Positions 1 to 6,033 of a stretch of DNA of 6,033 nt are shown here, in pieces. The first letter of the stretch is position 1. Each line of letters opens with the position of its first letter. The DNA is from Planctomycetota bacterium. Its GTDB lineage: Bacteria > Planctomycetota > Phycisphaerae > WQYP01. The DNA is taken from assembly GCA_021826605.1 (NCBI GenBank), contig JAKAZF010000199.1, forward strand, positions 1-6,033. Reading direction: 5' to 3'. Under the pieces are notes generated by a model that was not told where the DNA came from, searched no databases, and was given only the letters and a program-made list of their open reading frames with translations. The position numbers and the translations under genes were made by a program.

Positions 1-421
1 CATTTTGTGAGCCGATATTCAACGTAATTTTTTTGCCGGCCGGATTCACAACTGTCAGAACTGCTTTGGGCTTTTCCAGGCCGGTCTGAGCCAGACTGTG
101 TGATCCGCTGGAAGCTATTTTATTGCGGTATTGCCATTTCAAATCCGCCAGGGTGCCGGCCAGATCACCAATGGCGTAATCCCGTCCACGGGCCTTGATC
201 GGGCTGATAATAAACCAATGCGTACCAACATGCTTAAACGCCAATTCCGGACCGGATGTCGGCTTGTATGAAAAGCGTTGCAGCGATGTCGGGTGTGGAG
301 AAAAGACGTATTGATTTTTGGTCGGGTGTGCCGCCGGCTTGGGCTGGCGGCTCACGTACGCCACGATCCCCACAAGAATAATGAGAATTAAAAGTACGGC
401 TATGGTTAATCGCGAATTCAT
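1..421 (-). CDS. DUF4340-type membrane-anchored protein, N-terminal part (runs off left edge)
   Basis: The first 140 codons of a minus-strand gene whose 3' end lies outside the window; no stop occurs between 421 and 1. The start at 421 is chosen because an AGGAAGG ribosome site (431-437) lies 9 nt upstream and the protein then opens with a short polar stretch and one hydrophobic helix (about residues 5-22, ending in VAYVSR). This is a signal-anchor, so the rest would be extracytoplasmic. After a Pro/Lys-rich linker come features typical of DUF4340 proteins: a phenylalanine- and tryptophan-containing strand (THWFIISP, about 68-75), then a segment ending in GDLAGTLADLKW, and a GLEKPKAVLTV-like strand near 114-124. 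It follows the GldG-like gene by 65 bp, and DUF4340 proteins are regular last members of such ABC operons. Family function is unknown; a role as accessory subunit of the same complex is inferred. Family call is fairly sure, function is not. Confidence 0.82.
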   Translation of the reverse strand, partial: MNSRLTIAVLLILIILVGIVAYVSRQPKPAAHPTKNQYVFSPHPTSLQRFSYKPTSGPELAFKHVGTHWFIISPIKARGRDYAIGDLAGTLADLKWQYRNKIASSGSHSLAQTGLEKPKAVLTVVNPAGKKITLNIGSQN

Positions 422-486
422 CGTAAGCGTCCTTCCTGGATATTTATTGGTAACTGCATATCTAAATGCCAATCGGCAGTCTGGGC

Positions 487-2625
487 TTATATTCGTCGCC
501 GCGCCACAAACACCATTAACCCGACGGCAATGGCCAGAATCGCCGGCATGGCAAAACTGCTCAATCGGACAAATGCCTCTTCCGTGCCGCTCATGCGTTT
601 AATACGCAGCGCGACGGTCGCCCGCGGACTGGCGGCAATCAGGTGTGATTGGTGGGCCAGCCAATAGATGCTGTTCATAAACAGTTCCGCGTTACCGGGG
701 AAATTGGAAATCATGGCCAGTTGGCCATTGGAAATGGCGGGCGTCGAGGCATTAATTAATCCATCAGTAATAAACATCACGTTACCGATGGCCACCACGC
801 GATTCGTGGCGTTATCAGCCATAACACCTAAGGGCACCGGCGCTTTGAGATCCGTTGAAGGATTAAACGGGGCGTTAGGAGCAGCGGGCTGAGTCTGGCC
901 GAAAACATTGGAGCTGGCGGAGGTTTGCAGGAATATTTTCGCTGTGACGCCCTTGGGCTGCGGTGCCATAGCACCGACATAGGTCGGGGAAAGGATAAAT
1001 GAGCCATCCTGCCCCTGCGTACCGGCGAGCATAGCCGCCAGTGATTCAATGGGTTTGGTGATGAGGGTGGGAGGATAGTTTGCAATTTGAATTTGCGGAG
1101 CATCCAGATGATGGCCGCCCTGCACCGCCACCCGTTGCACCACCTGATAGGTGCTGCGCAGGCGAATGCCGTAGCCGGCGAGTATACTCTTATAGGGTAT
1201 CTGGCCCTGGGTCATCATCATGAGCTGCGGCGGCATGGCGCTAAGCAGAAACAGGGCGTTACCGCCTTGTGCTAACTGCTGGCTGATTTTCTGCTCCAGC
1301 ATCGTATACATCATGCCCCCCATCTGGGCCATTTGACCCGAGGGGGGCAAATCCAGCACCACCCAGATAACGCCTTTGCCGATGGCCGGCGGATTTTCGC
1401 CGGCGGTGGGCGCTTGCGGGTTGCCGCCCGGTCCGGGTGACCATTGATAGACTTTGAAATTGTTTTGCCGCAGCATTTTTGCGACAGCGGTAAATGGCCC
1501 ACCGGCGGAAATAAGATTCATGGAATTAACGCTGACAAACACGACTTTGGTGCGATGTTTTTCCGTCATGGCCAAAAGCGCGGAATTTACCGCCTGTTCA
1601 CCCTGAAACGTATATTGCAACTGGCCCTGGCCGGGATTTCCCTGCGGGAGAAATAACTGATTGCGCCGAAGTACTTTGACAATTTTCGGCCCGATGACGA
1701 TCAACGAATCTGCGTGCAATTCGCTAAGCACATTGCCGGCTTTCACCGGCTTAAGAGCGGCCAACAGTGCGGTGTAGGATTTCAATTTCGCCGCCTGCTT
1801 TTGAAATTCGGCGGAATTTTTCTTCAGCAGCGTTTGAACCACCGGACTGAAGGCCGCAATGACGTTTTTCTTACTTAGTGCCTCAAACTGCTGCTGAATA
1901 TTTTCCAGATTGGAAGCCAGAGAGGTTGTCAGCGTGGGCCAATCCGGCAGAGCATTCTTACGAACAGCAGTAATTTTCCGTTGCAAACGGGCAACAATCC
2001 GCGGTACGCCGGCGCTGTGGCTGAAGCTCACTTGCAACGTAGCGAAATTTTGCGATTGATCATTGGTTGCCGCCACCGCAGGGTTGCTTTCCAAGGCATC
2101 AATTTGCCTGGCTTGTGCCGCCGAGAATTTAATAAGATCCGCCGCCAGGGGCTGAAATTGATCCACCGCTTTACGATAGGCGGCGAACTGGCCGCCGAAG
2201 CGCGAATGAATTTTACGCTTCAGGGCGTTGAGGGTGGCGGGTTTATATTGCACTACCTGTGAGGAGGCGTTGGTGTATTCACGGATCAGGCGTTGGATTT
2301 TTAATCCTTGTGTTTGTTCGCCGGGGTCAGCATCCAGGGAGGTTGGAAATTCATTGACCAGATAAAACTTTTTGCCGGTTTTATCAACCAGCTTCAGCAG
2401 ATCCAGCGTTTTGGGAGACAGAGAATAAATACCGCCGGTGGTGCAATCTTTGGAATAGTTAAAACGCAGCGACAGCCAATCCACAAATACCACCACGAGC
2501 ACCGCAGCAATGACCAATATCGCGGTGTTGGAACCATAGATTGACCGGCGCTTGCCCGCGTTCCACACGGGCTTTCCCGCCGTGGACGCCGCCGTCGTTT
2601 TATCATTATTTTCCGCTTCAACCAT
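487..2625 (-). CDS. GldG-like ABC transporter auxiliary protein (ABC_transp_aux family)
   Basis: A 712-residue protein with one membrane helix near each end (about 34-50 and 690-708, followed by RRRI) and a large domain between them, expected outside the cytoplasmic membrane. After the first helix, NYSKD...GGIYSLSPKTLDLLK (56-78) matches the usual opening of GldG proteins, where a short 'D-x-T-...-Y-S-L-S' motif precedes the folded domain. The segment 358-465 (TKVVFVSVN, then GVIWVVLDLPP, then GGNALFLLSAMP) looks like the alternating strand/helix fold of the family. NRVVAIGNVMFITDG (608-622) and NAELFMNSIYWLAH (645-658) match its conserved C-terminal motifs. Residues about 130-320 are Ala/Lys/Gln-rich and mostly helical, an apparent insertion compared with usual GldG proteins. 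The start at 2625 is supported by GGAGA (2637-2641) 11 nt upstream. It sits between the permease and DUF4340 genes and probably works with them; substrate unknown. Confidence 0.85.
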   Translation of the reverse strand: MVEAENNDKTTAASTAGKPVWNAGKRRSIYGSNTAILVIAAVLVVVFVDWLSLRFNYSKDCTTGGIYSLSPKTLDLLKLVDKTGKKFYLVNEFPTSLDADPGEQTQGLKIQRLIREYTNASSQVVQYKPATLNALKRKIHSRFGGQFAAYRKAVDQFQPLAADLIKFSAAQARQIDALESNPAVAATNDQSQNFATLQVSFSHSAGVPRIVARLQRKITAVRKNALPDWPTLTTSLASNLENIQQQFEALSKKNVIAAFSPVVQTLLKKNSAEFQKQAAKLKSYTALLAALKPVKAGNVLSELHADSLIVIGPKIVKVLRRNQLFLPQGNPGQGQLQYTFQGEQAVNSALLAMTEKHRTKVVFVSVNSMNLISAGGPFTAVAKMLRQNNFKVYQWSPGPGGNPQAPTAGENPPAIGKGVIWVVLDLPPSGQMAQMGGMMYTMLEQKISQQLAQGGNALFLLSAMPPQLMMMTQGQIPYKSILAGYGIRLRSTYQVVQRVAVQGGHHLDAPQIQIANYPPTLITKPIESLAAMLAGTQGQDGSFILSPTYVGAMAPQPKGVTAKIFLQTSASSNVFGQTQPAAPNAPFNPSTDLKAPVPLGVMADNATNRVVAIGNVMFITDGLINASTPAISNGQLAMISNFPGNAELFMNSIYWLAHQSHLIAASPRATVALRIKRMSGTEEAFVRLSSFAMPAILAIAVGLMVFVARRRI

Positions 2626-2700
2626 AGTAATTTAAATCTCCGATCACGCCAATTCCCCCATCACCTGACAACTTGTTACTCATTATTCACTGGCTAGCCG

Positions 2701-3447
2701 CTATCTCCACTTGCGGCTTTCCAGCACCACGTAGGTTAAAAACAAAAACAGTCCCGCTCCGCTAAGGAAAAAGATGAGATTCTGGGTGTCCAAAATGCCC
2801 CGGGAAAAATTCACCATGTGCGGCTCAATGGCCAGATACCGCAACACGTGCCGCAACGTGCGCAACCACGCCCATGAAACGCCCAAAGCCGAACCGAGAA
2901 AATACGATATCGCCTGAAACAGAATTCCTAAAGCCACAAGTGTCACGCAACTGCTCATGGCGGCGAGAATCTGATGCTGAGTGCAGGCGGAAAAAAACAG
3001 GCCGATGGAGACCATGAGCATCCCCATGAGCAACAAGCCCAGATAACTGGTCAGCACTGTCATGTAGTCCGGCCGGCCAAAGAGGGAAAGAATGAGGATA
3101 AATATCAGGCTTGATGCGATGACCACACAATAAAATCCCATCGCTCCGAGAAATTTCCCCATCAGCAGTTGGAAATCGGTGATCGGGCTGGTGCGCAGGG
3201 TTTCAATGCGGCCGGAACGGTATTCCTCGGAAAACAGAGACATGGTCATAAATGGAACCACAAATATCAGAATCAGGTGATTCCATTGAAACATCGGGCC
3301 GGGATCGGCAATGGCCCCCGGCTGCATGACCAGCAATGAAAACAGAAGTCCGACAAACAACAGGTAAATCGCCAGCACGATATAACCAATGGGCGAATAA
3401 AACAGGCCGGTGATTTCTCGCCTGGCCAGGGCCAAAGTTGTTGACAT
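2701..3447 (-). CDS. ABC-2 type permease, GldF/NosY-like
   Basis: A 248-residue integral membrane protein with six likely helices (about 20-40, 56-75, 103-123, 133-155, 163-185 and 222-243), the normal layout and length of an ABC-2 permease. The loop SEEYRSGRIETLRTSPI (73-89), followed by LLMGKFLGA, is the conserved cytoplasmic coupling region (E-x-x-x-G-x-x-E-x-L-x-x-S-P) that contacts the ATPase. The C-terminal NFSRGILDTQNLIFFLS (213-229) is the usual ending of GldF-type permeases. The start is set at 3447, not at the in-frame ATG at 3483, because GGAGA (3455-3459) lies 7 nt upstream and MSTTLALARREITGLFYSPIG is the typical N-terminus; the longer form adds 12 polar residues with no such site. 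It would pair with the ATPase encoded just upstream (70 bp gap) to form the transporter core in the inner membrane. The substrate cannot be read from the sequence. Confidence 0.92.
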   Translation of the reverse strand: MSTTLALARREITGLFYSPIGYIVLAIYLLFVGLLFSLLVMQPGAIADPGPMFQWNHLILIFVVPFMTMSLFSEEYRSGRIETLRTSPITDFQLLMGKFLGAMGFYCVVIASSLIFILILSLFGRPDYMTVLTSYLGLLLMGMLMVSIGLFFSACTQHQILAAMSSCVTLVALGILFQAISYFLGSALGVSWAWLRTLRHVLRYLAIEPHMVNFSRGILDTQNLIFFLSGAGLFLFLTYVVLESRKWR

Positions 3448-3473
3448 ATCCAATTCTCCATAATTTTGCGGCT

Positions 3474-3498
3474 GCCGAAACAACGGTACGCTTTCGGC
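3474..3498 (-). other. Inverted repeat between ATPase and permease genes
   Basis: GCCGAAA (3474-3480) and TTTCGGC (3492-3498) can form a 7-bp stem with an 11-nt loop in the transcript between the ATPase stop and the permease ribosome site. There is no following run of U, so it is not a convincing terminator. It could affect mRNA stability or the ratio of ATPase to permease, but a stem this short could also arise by chance. Confidence 0.35.
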
Positions 3499-3517
3499 TG
3501 GGGATCATAAACGTGTA

Positions 3518-4486
3518 TCAGGCCGCCGCCGCTGCGCCTGGATCGGTAATTTGCACAAAAAATTCTTCCAGGCTTGCGCCCGCGGAACGCATTTCCCGCA
3601 AGGCCCACCCCCGCTGCTGCACCAGAGCTGCAATCTGTTCGCGCATCGCTCCATCCAGTTTTCCGGAAAGTTCCACCGTGCATACGGCGTTATCTGAAAG
3701 CGTTCGAGCCTGTTCTACCCCCGGCAAAGCCGCCAGGGCGGAGCGTATCTGATCCGCCGGTCCGCGTACCTCCAGCACCAGACGGGCACCGGAGCCTCGC
3801 TGCGCACACTGCTGTTTCAATTCCTCCGGCGACCCCTGGGCCAGAATTTTGCCGCGACCGATGATAATCACTTTCTGGCATACCAATTCCACTTCGGAAA
3901 GGATATGGGTGGAAAGCAGTACCGTATGCAGCCCGGCGAGATTGGCGATAAGTTTGCGCGTTTCACGGATTTGCGAGGGATCCAGTCCGACGGTCGGCTC
4001 ATCCAGCACCAGCACGGGTGGATTGTGCAACAACGCATCAGCAATGCCCAGACGTTGCCGATATCCTTTTGAGAGCTTGGAGATTGGCCAGCGTTTACGA
4101 TCCGAAAGCCAGCAAAGTTCCGTTACTTCATCGATACGTTTTTTTATAGTGCCTCGATCCATCCCGCGCAAGCGGCCGCGAAATTGCAGATACTCCGCCA
4201 CCCGCATTTCCAGATAAAGCGGTGCATTTTCCGGCAGATAACCCAGATTTTTCCGCACCTTCAGCGAATCATGAAATACGTCCAAGCCCCCCACGCGGGC
4301 GGTGCCGCTGGTAGGTGGCATAAAGCAAGTCAGCATCCGAATGGTGGTGGTTTTCCCCGCCCCATTGGGGCCTAAGAAACCAACCACCATTCCTTTGGGC
4401 ACGGCAAAGCTGATATTATCCACAGCCAAAAATTTGCCGTAGGCTTTGGTCAATTGCTCAACGACAATTTCCGCAGGTTGCGACAT
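3518..4486 (-). CDS. ABC transporter ATP-binding protein, GldA-like
   Basis: A 322-residue cytoplasmic ATPase and the first gene of the minus-strand operon. All catalytic motifs are present: Walker A GPNGAGKT (39-46), signature LSKGYRQR (138-145), Walker B VLVLDE (158-163), D-loop GLDP (167-170) and switch histidine in STH (H194). The Q-loop region reads GYLPENAPLY (82-91), with glutamate where many ABC ATPases carry glutamine. Together with LSKGY in place of LSGGQ this is the pattern I know from GldA and related drug/Na+-type ATPases, so it marks the subfamily and not a defect. Residues about 230-315 form the small C-terminal domain of this group, and the protein ends in a run of alanines. 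The start at 4486 follows GAGGAG (4493-4498) by 6 nt. It should drive the permease encoded 70 bp downstream. Gene symbol is withheld because gliding motility is not implied. Confidence 0.95.
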   Translation of the reverse strand: MSQPAEIVVEQLTKAYGKFLAVDNISFAVPKGMVVGFLGPNGAGKTTTIRMLTCFMPPTSGTARVGGLDVFHDSLKVRKNLGYLPENAPLYLEMRVAEYLQFRGRLRGMDRGTIKKRIDEVTELCWLSDRKRWPISKLSKGYRQRLGIADALLHNPPVLVLDEPTVGLDPSQIRETRKLIANLAGLHTVLLSTHILSEVELVCQKVIIIGRGKILAQGSPEELKQQCAQRGSGARLVLEVRGPADQIRSALAALPGVEQARTLSDNAVCTVELSGKLDGAMREQIAALVQQRGWALREMRSAGASLEEFFVQITDPGAAAAA

Positions 4487-4545
4487 TCAGTTCTCCTCGT
4501 GGGCAAATCCAAGCCCCATCAATCCGCCGGGGAAATTTACAGCCC

Positions 4546-4573
4546 CTTTTCCTACAGTGCACTGTACGAAAAG
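4546..4573. promoter_or_regulatory. 28-bp near-perfect palindrome, probable operator
   Basis: The core TACAGTGCACTGTA (4553-4566) is a perfect 14-bp palindrome. The symmetry continues outwards after one mismatched pair (C4552/C4567) with CTTTTC (4546-4551) and GAAAAG (4568-4573), so 13 of 14 base pairs match. Such symmetry in a divergent intergenic region is what a homodimeric winged-helix or helix-turn-helix repressor binds. The outer TACA/TGTA of the core recalls CopY/BlaI-type operators, but the central spacing (6 bp) is larger than the 2 bp of CopY boxes, so the regulator family is left open. No regulator gene is in the window. It lies 60 bp upstream of the ATPase start and about 170 bp upstream of the lipoprotein start. 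Confidence 0.6.
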
Positions 4574-4577
4574 TCAA
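4549..4577 (-). promoter_or_regulatory. Possible promoter of the ABC operon, overlapping the palindrome
   Basis: On the minus strand TTGACT (4572-4577, five of six matches to TTGACA) is followed after 17 nt by TAGGAA (4549-4554), a poor -10 box with only three matches to TATAAT. The spacer is almost entirely the palindrome, which would fit repression by promoter occlusion. The position suits an untranslated leader of about 55 nt before the ATPase ATG at 4486. The -10 is weak, and the assumption of a sigma-70-like consensus may not hold in this organism. Confidence 0.3.
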
Positions 4578-4640
4578 CCGGGATGGTTTGGTGAAACTGG
4601 AAAACTGCTGCACCAGCACTGCGCTCTGCTGATCTGAGTA

Positions 4641-4646
4641 TATACT
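4641..4646 (+). promoter_or_regulatory. -10-like box for the lipoprotein/TolC operon
   Basis: TATACT, five of six matches to TATAAT, lies in an AT-rich patch (about 4638-4650) within otherwise GC-balanced DNA. No good -35 hexamer sits 16-18 nt upstream (the bases there read CACTGCGC), so a promoter here would need an activator or a different sigma factor. If used, transcription would start near 4653 and give a leader of about 90 nt that begins with the two competing hairpins. Confidence 0.35.
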
Positions 4647-4652
4647 TTATCA

Positions 4653-4689
4653 CCGGCTCTTGAGGTCTTAGCTTGGCAAGATCTGCCGG
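4653..4689 (+). promoter_or_regulatory. Leader hairpin 1 (competes with hairpin 2)
   Basis: CCGGC-TCTTG (4653-4662) can pair with CAAGA (4677-4681) and GCCGG (4685-4689). This gives two 5-bp helices separated by a 3-nt bulge (4682-4684), with a 14-nt loop (4663-4676). Its last four bases, CCGG at 4686-4689, are also the first four of the downstream hairpin, so only one of the two can fully form at a time. No known riboswitch class is recognised. Confidence 0.4.
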
Positions 4690-4708
4690 ATGAATTTCGT
4701 TCATCCGG
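4686..4708 (+). promoter_or_regulatory. Leader hairpin 2, 9-bp perfect stem
   Basis: CCGGATGAA (4686-4694) and TTCATCCGG (4700-4708) form a perfect 9-bp stem with the 5-nt loop TTTCG. It lies 35 nt upstream of the lipoprotein ATG. The bases after it (TTCCTCGGCTTTG) are not a clean run of U, so it is at best a weak intrinsic terminator. It could be an attenuator element, a protein-binding site, an mRNA-stabilising 5' hairpin, or a DNA-level inverted repeat bound by a regulator. Confidence 0.55.
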
Positions 4709-4743
4709 TTCCTCGGCTTTGTTGATGATGTGGAGATTTATAA

Positions 4744-5103
4744 ATGCGTTTTTATTTACCAGGTTTTTTGCTGGCGGCCGTGCTGCTGGGGGGGTGTACG
4801 AAAGTTCCGCCGATGGCGTCAGCGCCGGCGGAAAATCCAGCCAATGCCATGGCTCAGTCCGGGCCGGCGATTCCACAATCGGATTTTCTTAATGTCCGGG
4901 ATGCGTCCGCCCAAATTGCTCCGCCTCACGTTACGGCGGGGAAAAATCTGCCGATGGCGGGCACATCCGCCACACCGGCCAAGCCTCCTGCCGGTGCAAT
5001 GGGCAACGGTTCAAGTATGAAAAACATGAACATGTCCGGAAACGGTTCGACTATGAACATGGGAAAACCTTCCCAAACAAAACATGCCGGGGGTATGAAA
5101 TGA
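4744..5103 (+). CDS. Small methionine-rich lipoprotein, putative metal-binding
   Basis: A 119-residue protein with a clear lipoprotein signal: hydrophobic stretch 5-15 and lipobox LGGC with the lipidated cysteine at 18. The mature part is low-complexity, rich in Ala, Pro, Gly and Ser, and looks unstructured. Its last 34 residues hold seven methionines (86, 92, 95, 97, 104, 106, 118) and a histidine (114), arranged as two similar units, NGSSMKNMNM (88-97) and NGSTMNM (100-106). MxM and MxxM spacings of this kind bind Cu(I) or Ag(I) in copper-handling proteins; metal binding here is inferred. The start at 4744 follows GGAGA (4732-4736) by 7 nt. Its stop overlaps the start of the TolC-like gene (ATGA at 5100-5103), so the two are translationally coupled and probably act together in the periplasm or outer membrane. 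I do not recognise a named family. Confidence 0.85.
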   Translation: MRFYLPGFLLAAVLLGGCTKVPPMASAPAENPANAMAQSGPAIPQSDFLNVRDASAQIAPPHVTAGKNLPMAGTSATPAKPPAGAMGNGSSMKNMNMSGNGSTMNMGKPSQTKHAGGMK

Positions 5104-6033
5104 AGAATAAGCATGTTGACAAAATTAAGCGATACGGCGGTGCTGCCGCTGGCGTGCTTTTTCTAACCGGCTGCGCGACAGTTCCGCGGCAGGGAGGCTT
5201 TAAGTCTGTGGCCGCCGTGGCCCGACAGCGCATTGGGGCGACTGTAATTTGGGATCAGAATACGAAAGCCGATCAGCGTGTTCATGCCGCGGTTGGCAAG
5301 CTGCTGGCGCAGCCGTTAACGGCACATGCGGCTGTGCAGATCGCATTATTGGATAATCCGGAGTTACAGGCTCAATATGAACAACTCGGCGTCTCGCAGG
5401 CTGATGTCGTGCAGGCAGGACTGCTGTCGAATCCGATATTTAATTTTGATATTCGGTTTCCGGCGGCACCATTTCATGGCTGGGACGCCAGCGTGGCGCA
5501 GAATTTTCTGGATATTCTGCTGTTGCCCACGCGAGGCAAAATCGCTGCTGCACAATTTGCCGCAACGAAGGATCAAGTCAGCAACGCTGTGGTGATGATG
5601 GCCCAGCGCACACGCGCCGCGTATTATCGCCTGGTTGGCGATCAGCAGATGGTGGCATTAGAAAGCCGAATTAAGCAGGGAGCGGCAGCACAGCTGGATT
5701 TGGCAAAAAAATTGCGGCAGGCGGGCAATACCCCGCCGATTGCCTACGATCAGCAACTCACGCTCTATGAGCATATCCGTCTGCAACTGGCGATGGATAA
5801 AGCCACGGTGCTGGAAGATCATGAGCGGCTCAACGCGATGATGGGCTTGTGGGGTAAGCAGGGAAACTGGACCGTGCCGGCCCGACTTGCGGTTCCACCG
5901 GCGCATAACCTGTCACTGAAGGGCTTGGAATCTCTGGCAATTAGGCAGAGCCTGAGTTTGGTCGCGGCACGGCAACGCCTGCGTGCCGACGCCGTTGCAT
6001 TACGAATTTCCGGTATTGCCGGGCTTCTTCCCG
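5100..6033 (+). CDS. TolC/CusC-family outer-membrane efflux lipoprotein, N-terminal part (runs off right edge)
   Basis: 311 codons of an open frame without stop to the window end. The N-terminus has a basic region, a hydrophobic stretch and the lipobox LTGC (22-25), so it is a lipoprotein like CusC and OprM. LTAHAAVQIALLDNPELQAQ (73-92), followed by GVSQADVVQAGLLSNPIFN (97-115), is the hallmark opening of TolC-family proteins. The later helical part contains KLRQAGNTPP and an ERLNAMMGLWG segment, seen at the end of the first structural repeat. Usual length is 400-500 residues, so roughly a third is missing. The protein should form the trimeric channel that carries substrate across the outer membrane, with an inner-membrane pump and adaptor. 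The start ATG at 5100 overlaps the lipoprotein stop, and GGGGG (5089-5093) sits 6 nt upstream. Metal export is inferred from the methionine-rich partner; a multicopper oxidase, HlyD-type adaptor or RND pump could follow. Confidence 0.9.
   Translation, partial: MKNKHVDKIKRYGGAAAGVLFLTGCATVPRQGGFKSVAAVARQRIGATVIWDQNTKADQRVHAAVGKLLAQPLTAHAAVQIALLDNPELQAQYEQLGVSQADVVQAGLLSNPIFNFDIRFPAAPFHGWDASVAQNFLDILLLPTRGKIAAAQFAATKDQVSNAVVMMAQRTRAAYYRLVGDQQMVALESRIKQGAAAQLDLAKKLRQAGNTPPIAYDQQLTLYEHIRLQLAMDKATVLEDHERLNAMMGLWGKQGNWTVPARLAVPPAHNLSLKGLESLAIRQSLSLVAARQRLRADAVALRISGIAGLLP

Noticed and set aside
422..486. Possible terminator or regulatory site between the GldG-like and DUF4340 genes.
   Set aside because: No stem of useful length and no U-run was found; only the AGGAAGG ribosome site is evident.
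2618..2683. A 21-codon minus-strand ORF in the permease-GldG gap whose stop overlaps the GldG-like start by 8 nt, as a coupled leader peptide might.
   Set aside because: It has no Shine-Dalgarno site at the right distance, and the GldG-like gene has its own GGAGA inside this ORF. It is probably chance; only conservation in relatives would revive it.
3448..3483. Longer N-terminus of the permease, with a start at 3483.
   Set aside because: The added 12 residues are polar and lack a ribosome site. The internal ATG at 3447 has GGAGA 7 nt upstream and gives the usual permease N-terminus.
3474..3498. Hairpin between ATPase and permease genes as a transcription terminator.
   Set aside because: The stem is only 7 bp with an 11-nt loop and no U-run, and the downstream genes need the same transcript. 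It was kept only as a low-confidence inverted repeat.
4200..4245. The ATPase has Glu (PEN) where many ABC proteins have the Q-loop glutamine, and LSKGY in place of LSGGQ.
   Set aside because: Both changes are usual in GldA-like ATPases, and all other motifs are intact. This is a subfamily trait and not loss of function.
4730..5020. Plus-strand 96-codon ORF starting 14 nt before the lipoprotein start in another frame.
   Set aside because: It has no ribosome site and its product is Arg/Pro-rich with no recognisable motif. The overlapping frame has a lipobox, a good ribosome site and coupling to the TolC gene.

Overview
The window holds two divergently arranged operons that face away from a shared intergenic region of about 257 bp (4487-4743). 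It is moderately GC-rich (a little over half G+C by eye) and gene-dense, with good Shine-Dalgarno sites and two bacterial lipoprotein signals. The lipoproteins and a TolC-type outer-membrane protein point to a diderm bacterium. The left-hand set (GldA/GldF/GldG-type ABC genes plus a DUF4340 gene) is common in Planctomycetes, Verrucomicrobia, Acidobacteria, myxobacteria and Bacteroidetes. I lean towards the PVC group, but this is a guess from gene content and not from a marker gene.

Left operon, minus strand, reading 4486 down to 1: an ABC ATPase with all nucleotide-binding motifs (3518-4486), a six-helix ABC-2 permease (2701-3447), a 712-residue GldG-like protein anchored at both ends with a large extracytoplasmic domain (487-2625), and the start of a DUF4340 membrane-anchored protein (421 to beyond position 1). 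Gaps are 65-75 bp and each gene has its own purine-rich ribosome site. Together they would form one membrane complex: ATPase and permease as the engine, with GldG-like and DUF4340 proteins as the extracytoplasmic partners. The substrate is not known for this family outside the gliding-motility and gut-symbiont literature.

Right operon, plus strand, from 4744: a small methionine-rich lipoprotein (4744-5103), overlapping by 4 bp the start of a TolC/CusC-like outer-membrane lipoprotein that runs off the right edge (5100-6033). The methionine/histidine-rich tail and the TolC partner suggest metal (copper or silver) handling or export. That is inference, because no metal-pump gene lies in the window.

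The intergenic region is the most interesting part. It has a near-perfect 28-bp palindrome (4546-4573) that looks like a dimeric-repressor operator and overlaps a possible promoter of the left operon. It also has a -10-like box for the right operon (4641-4646) and a leader in which two hairpins (4653-4689 and 4686-4708) share bases and so exclude each other, as in attenuators and riboswitches. No RNA genes, insertion sequences, CRISPR arrays or attachment sites were seen.
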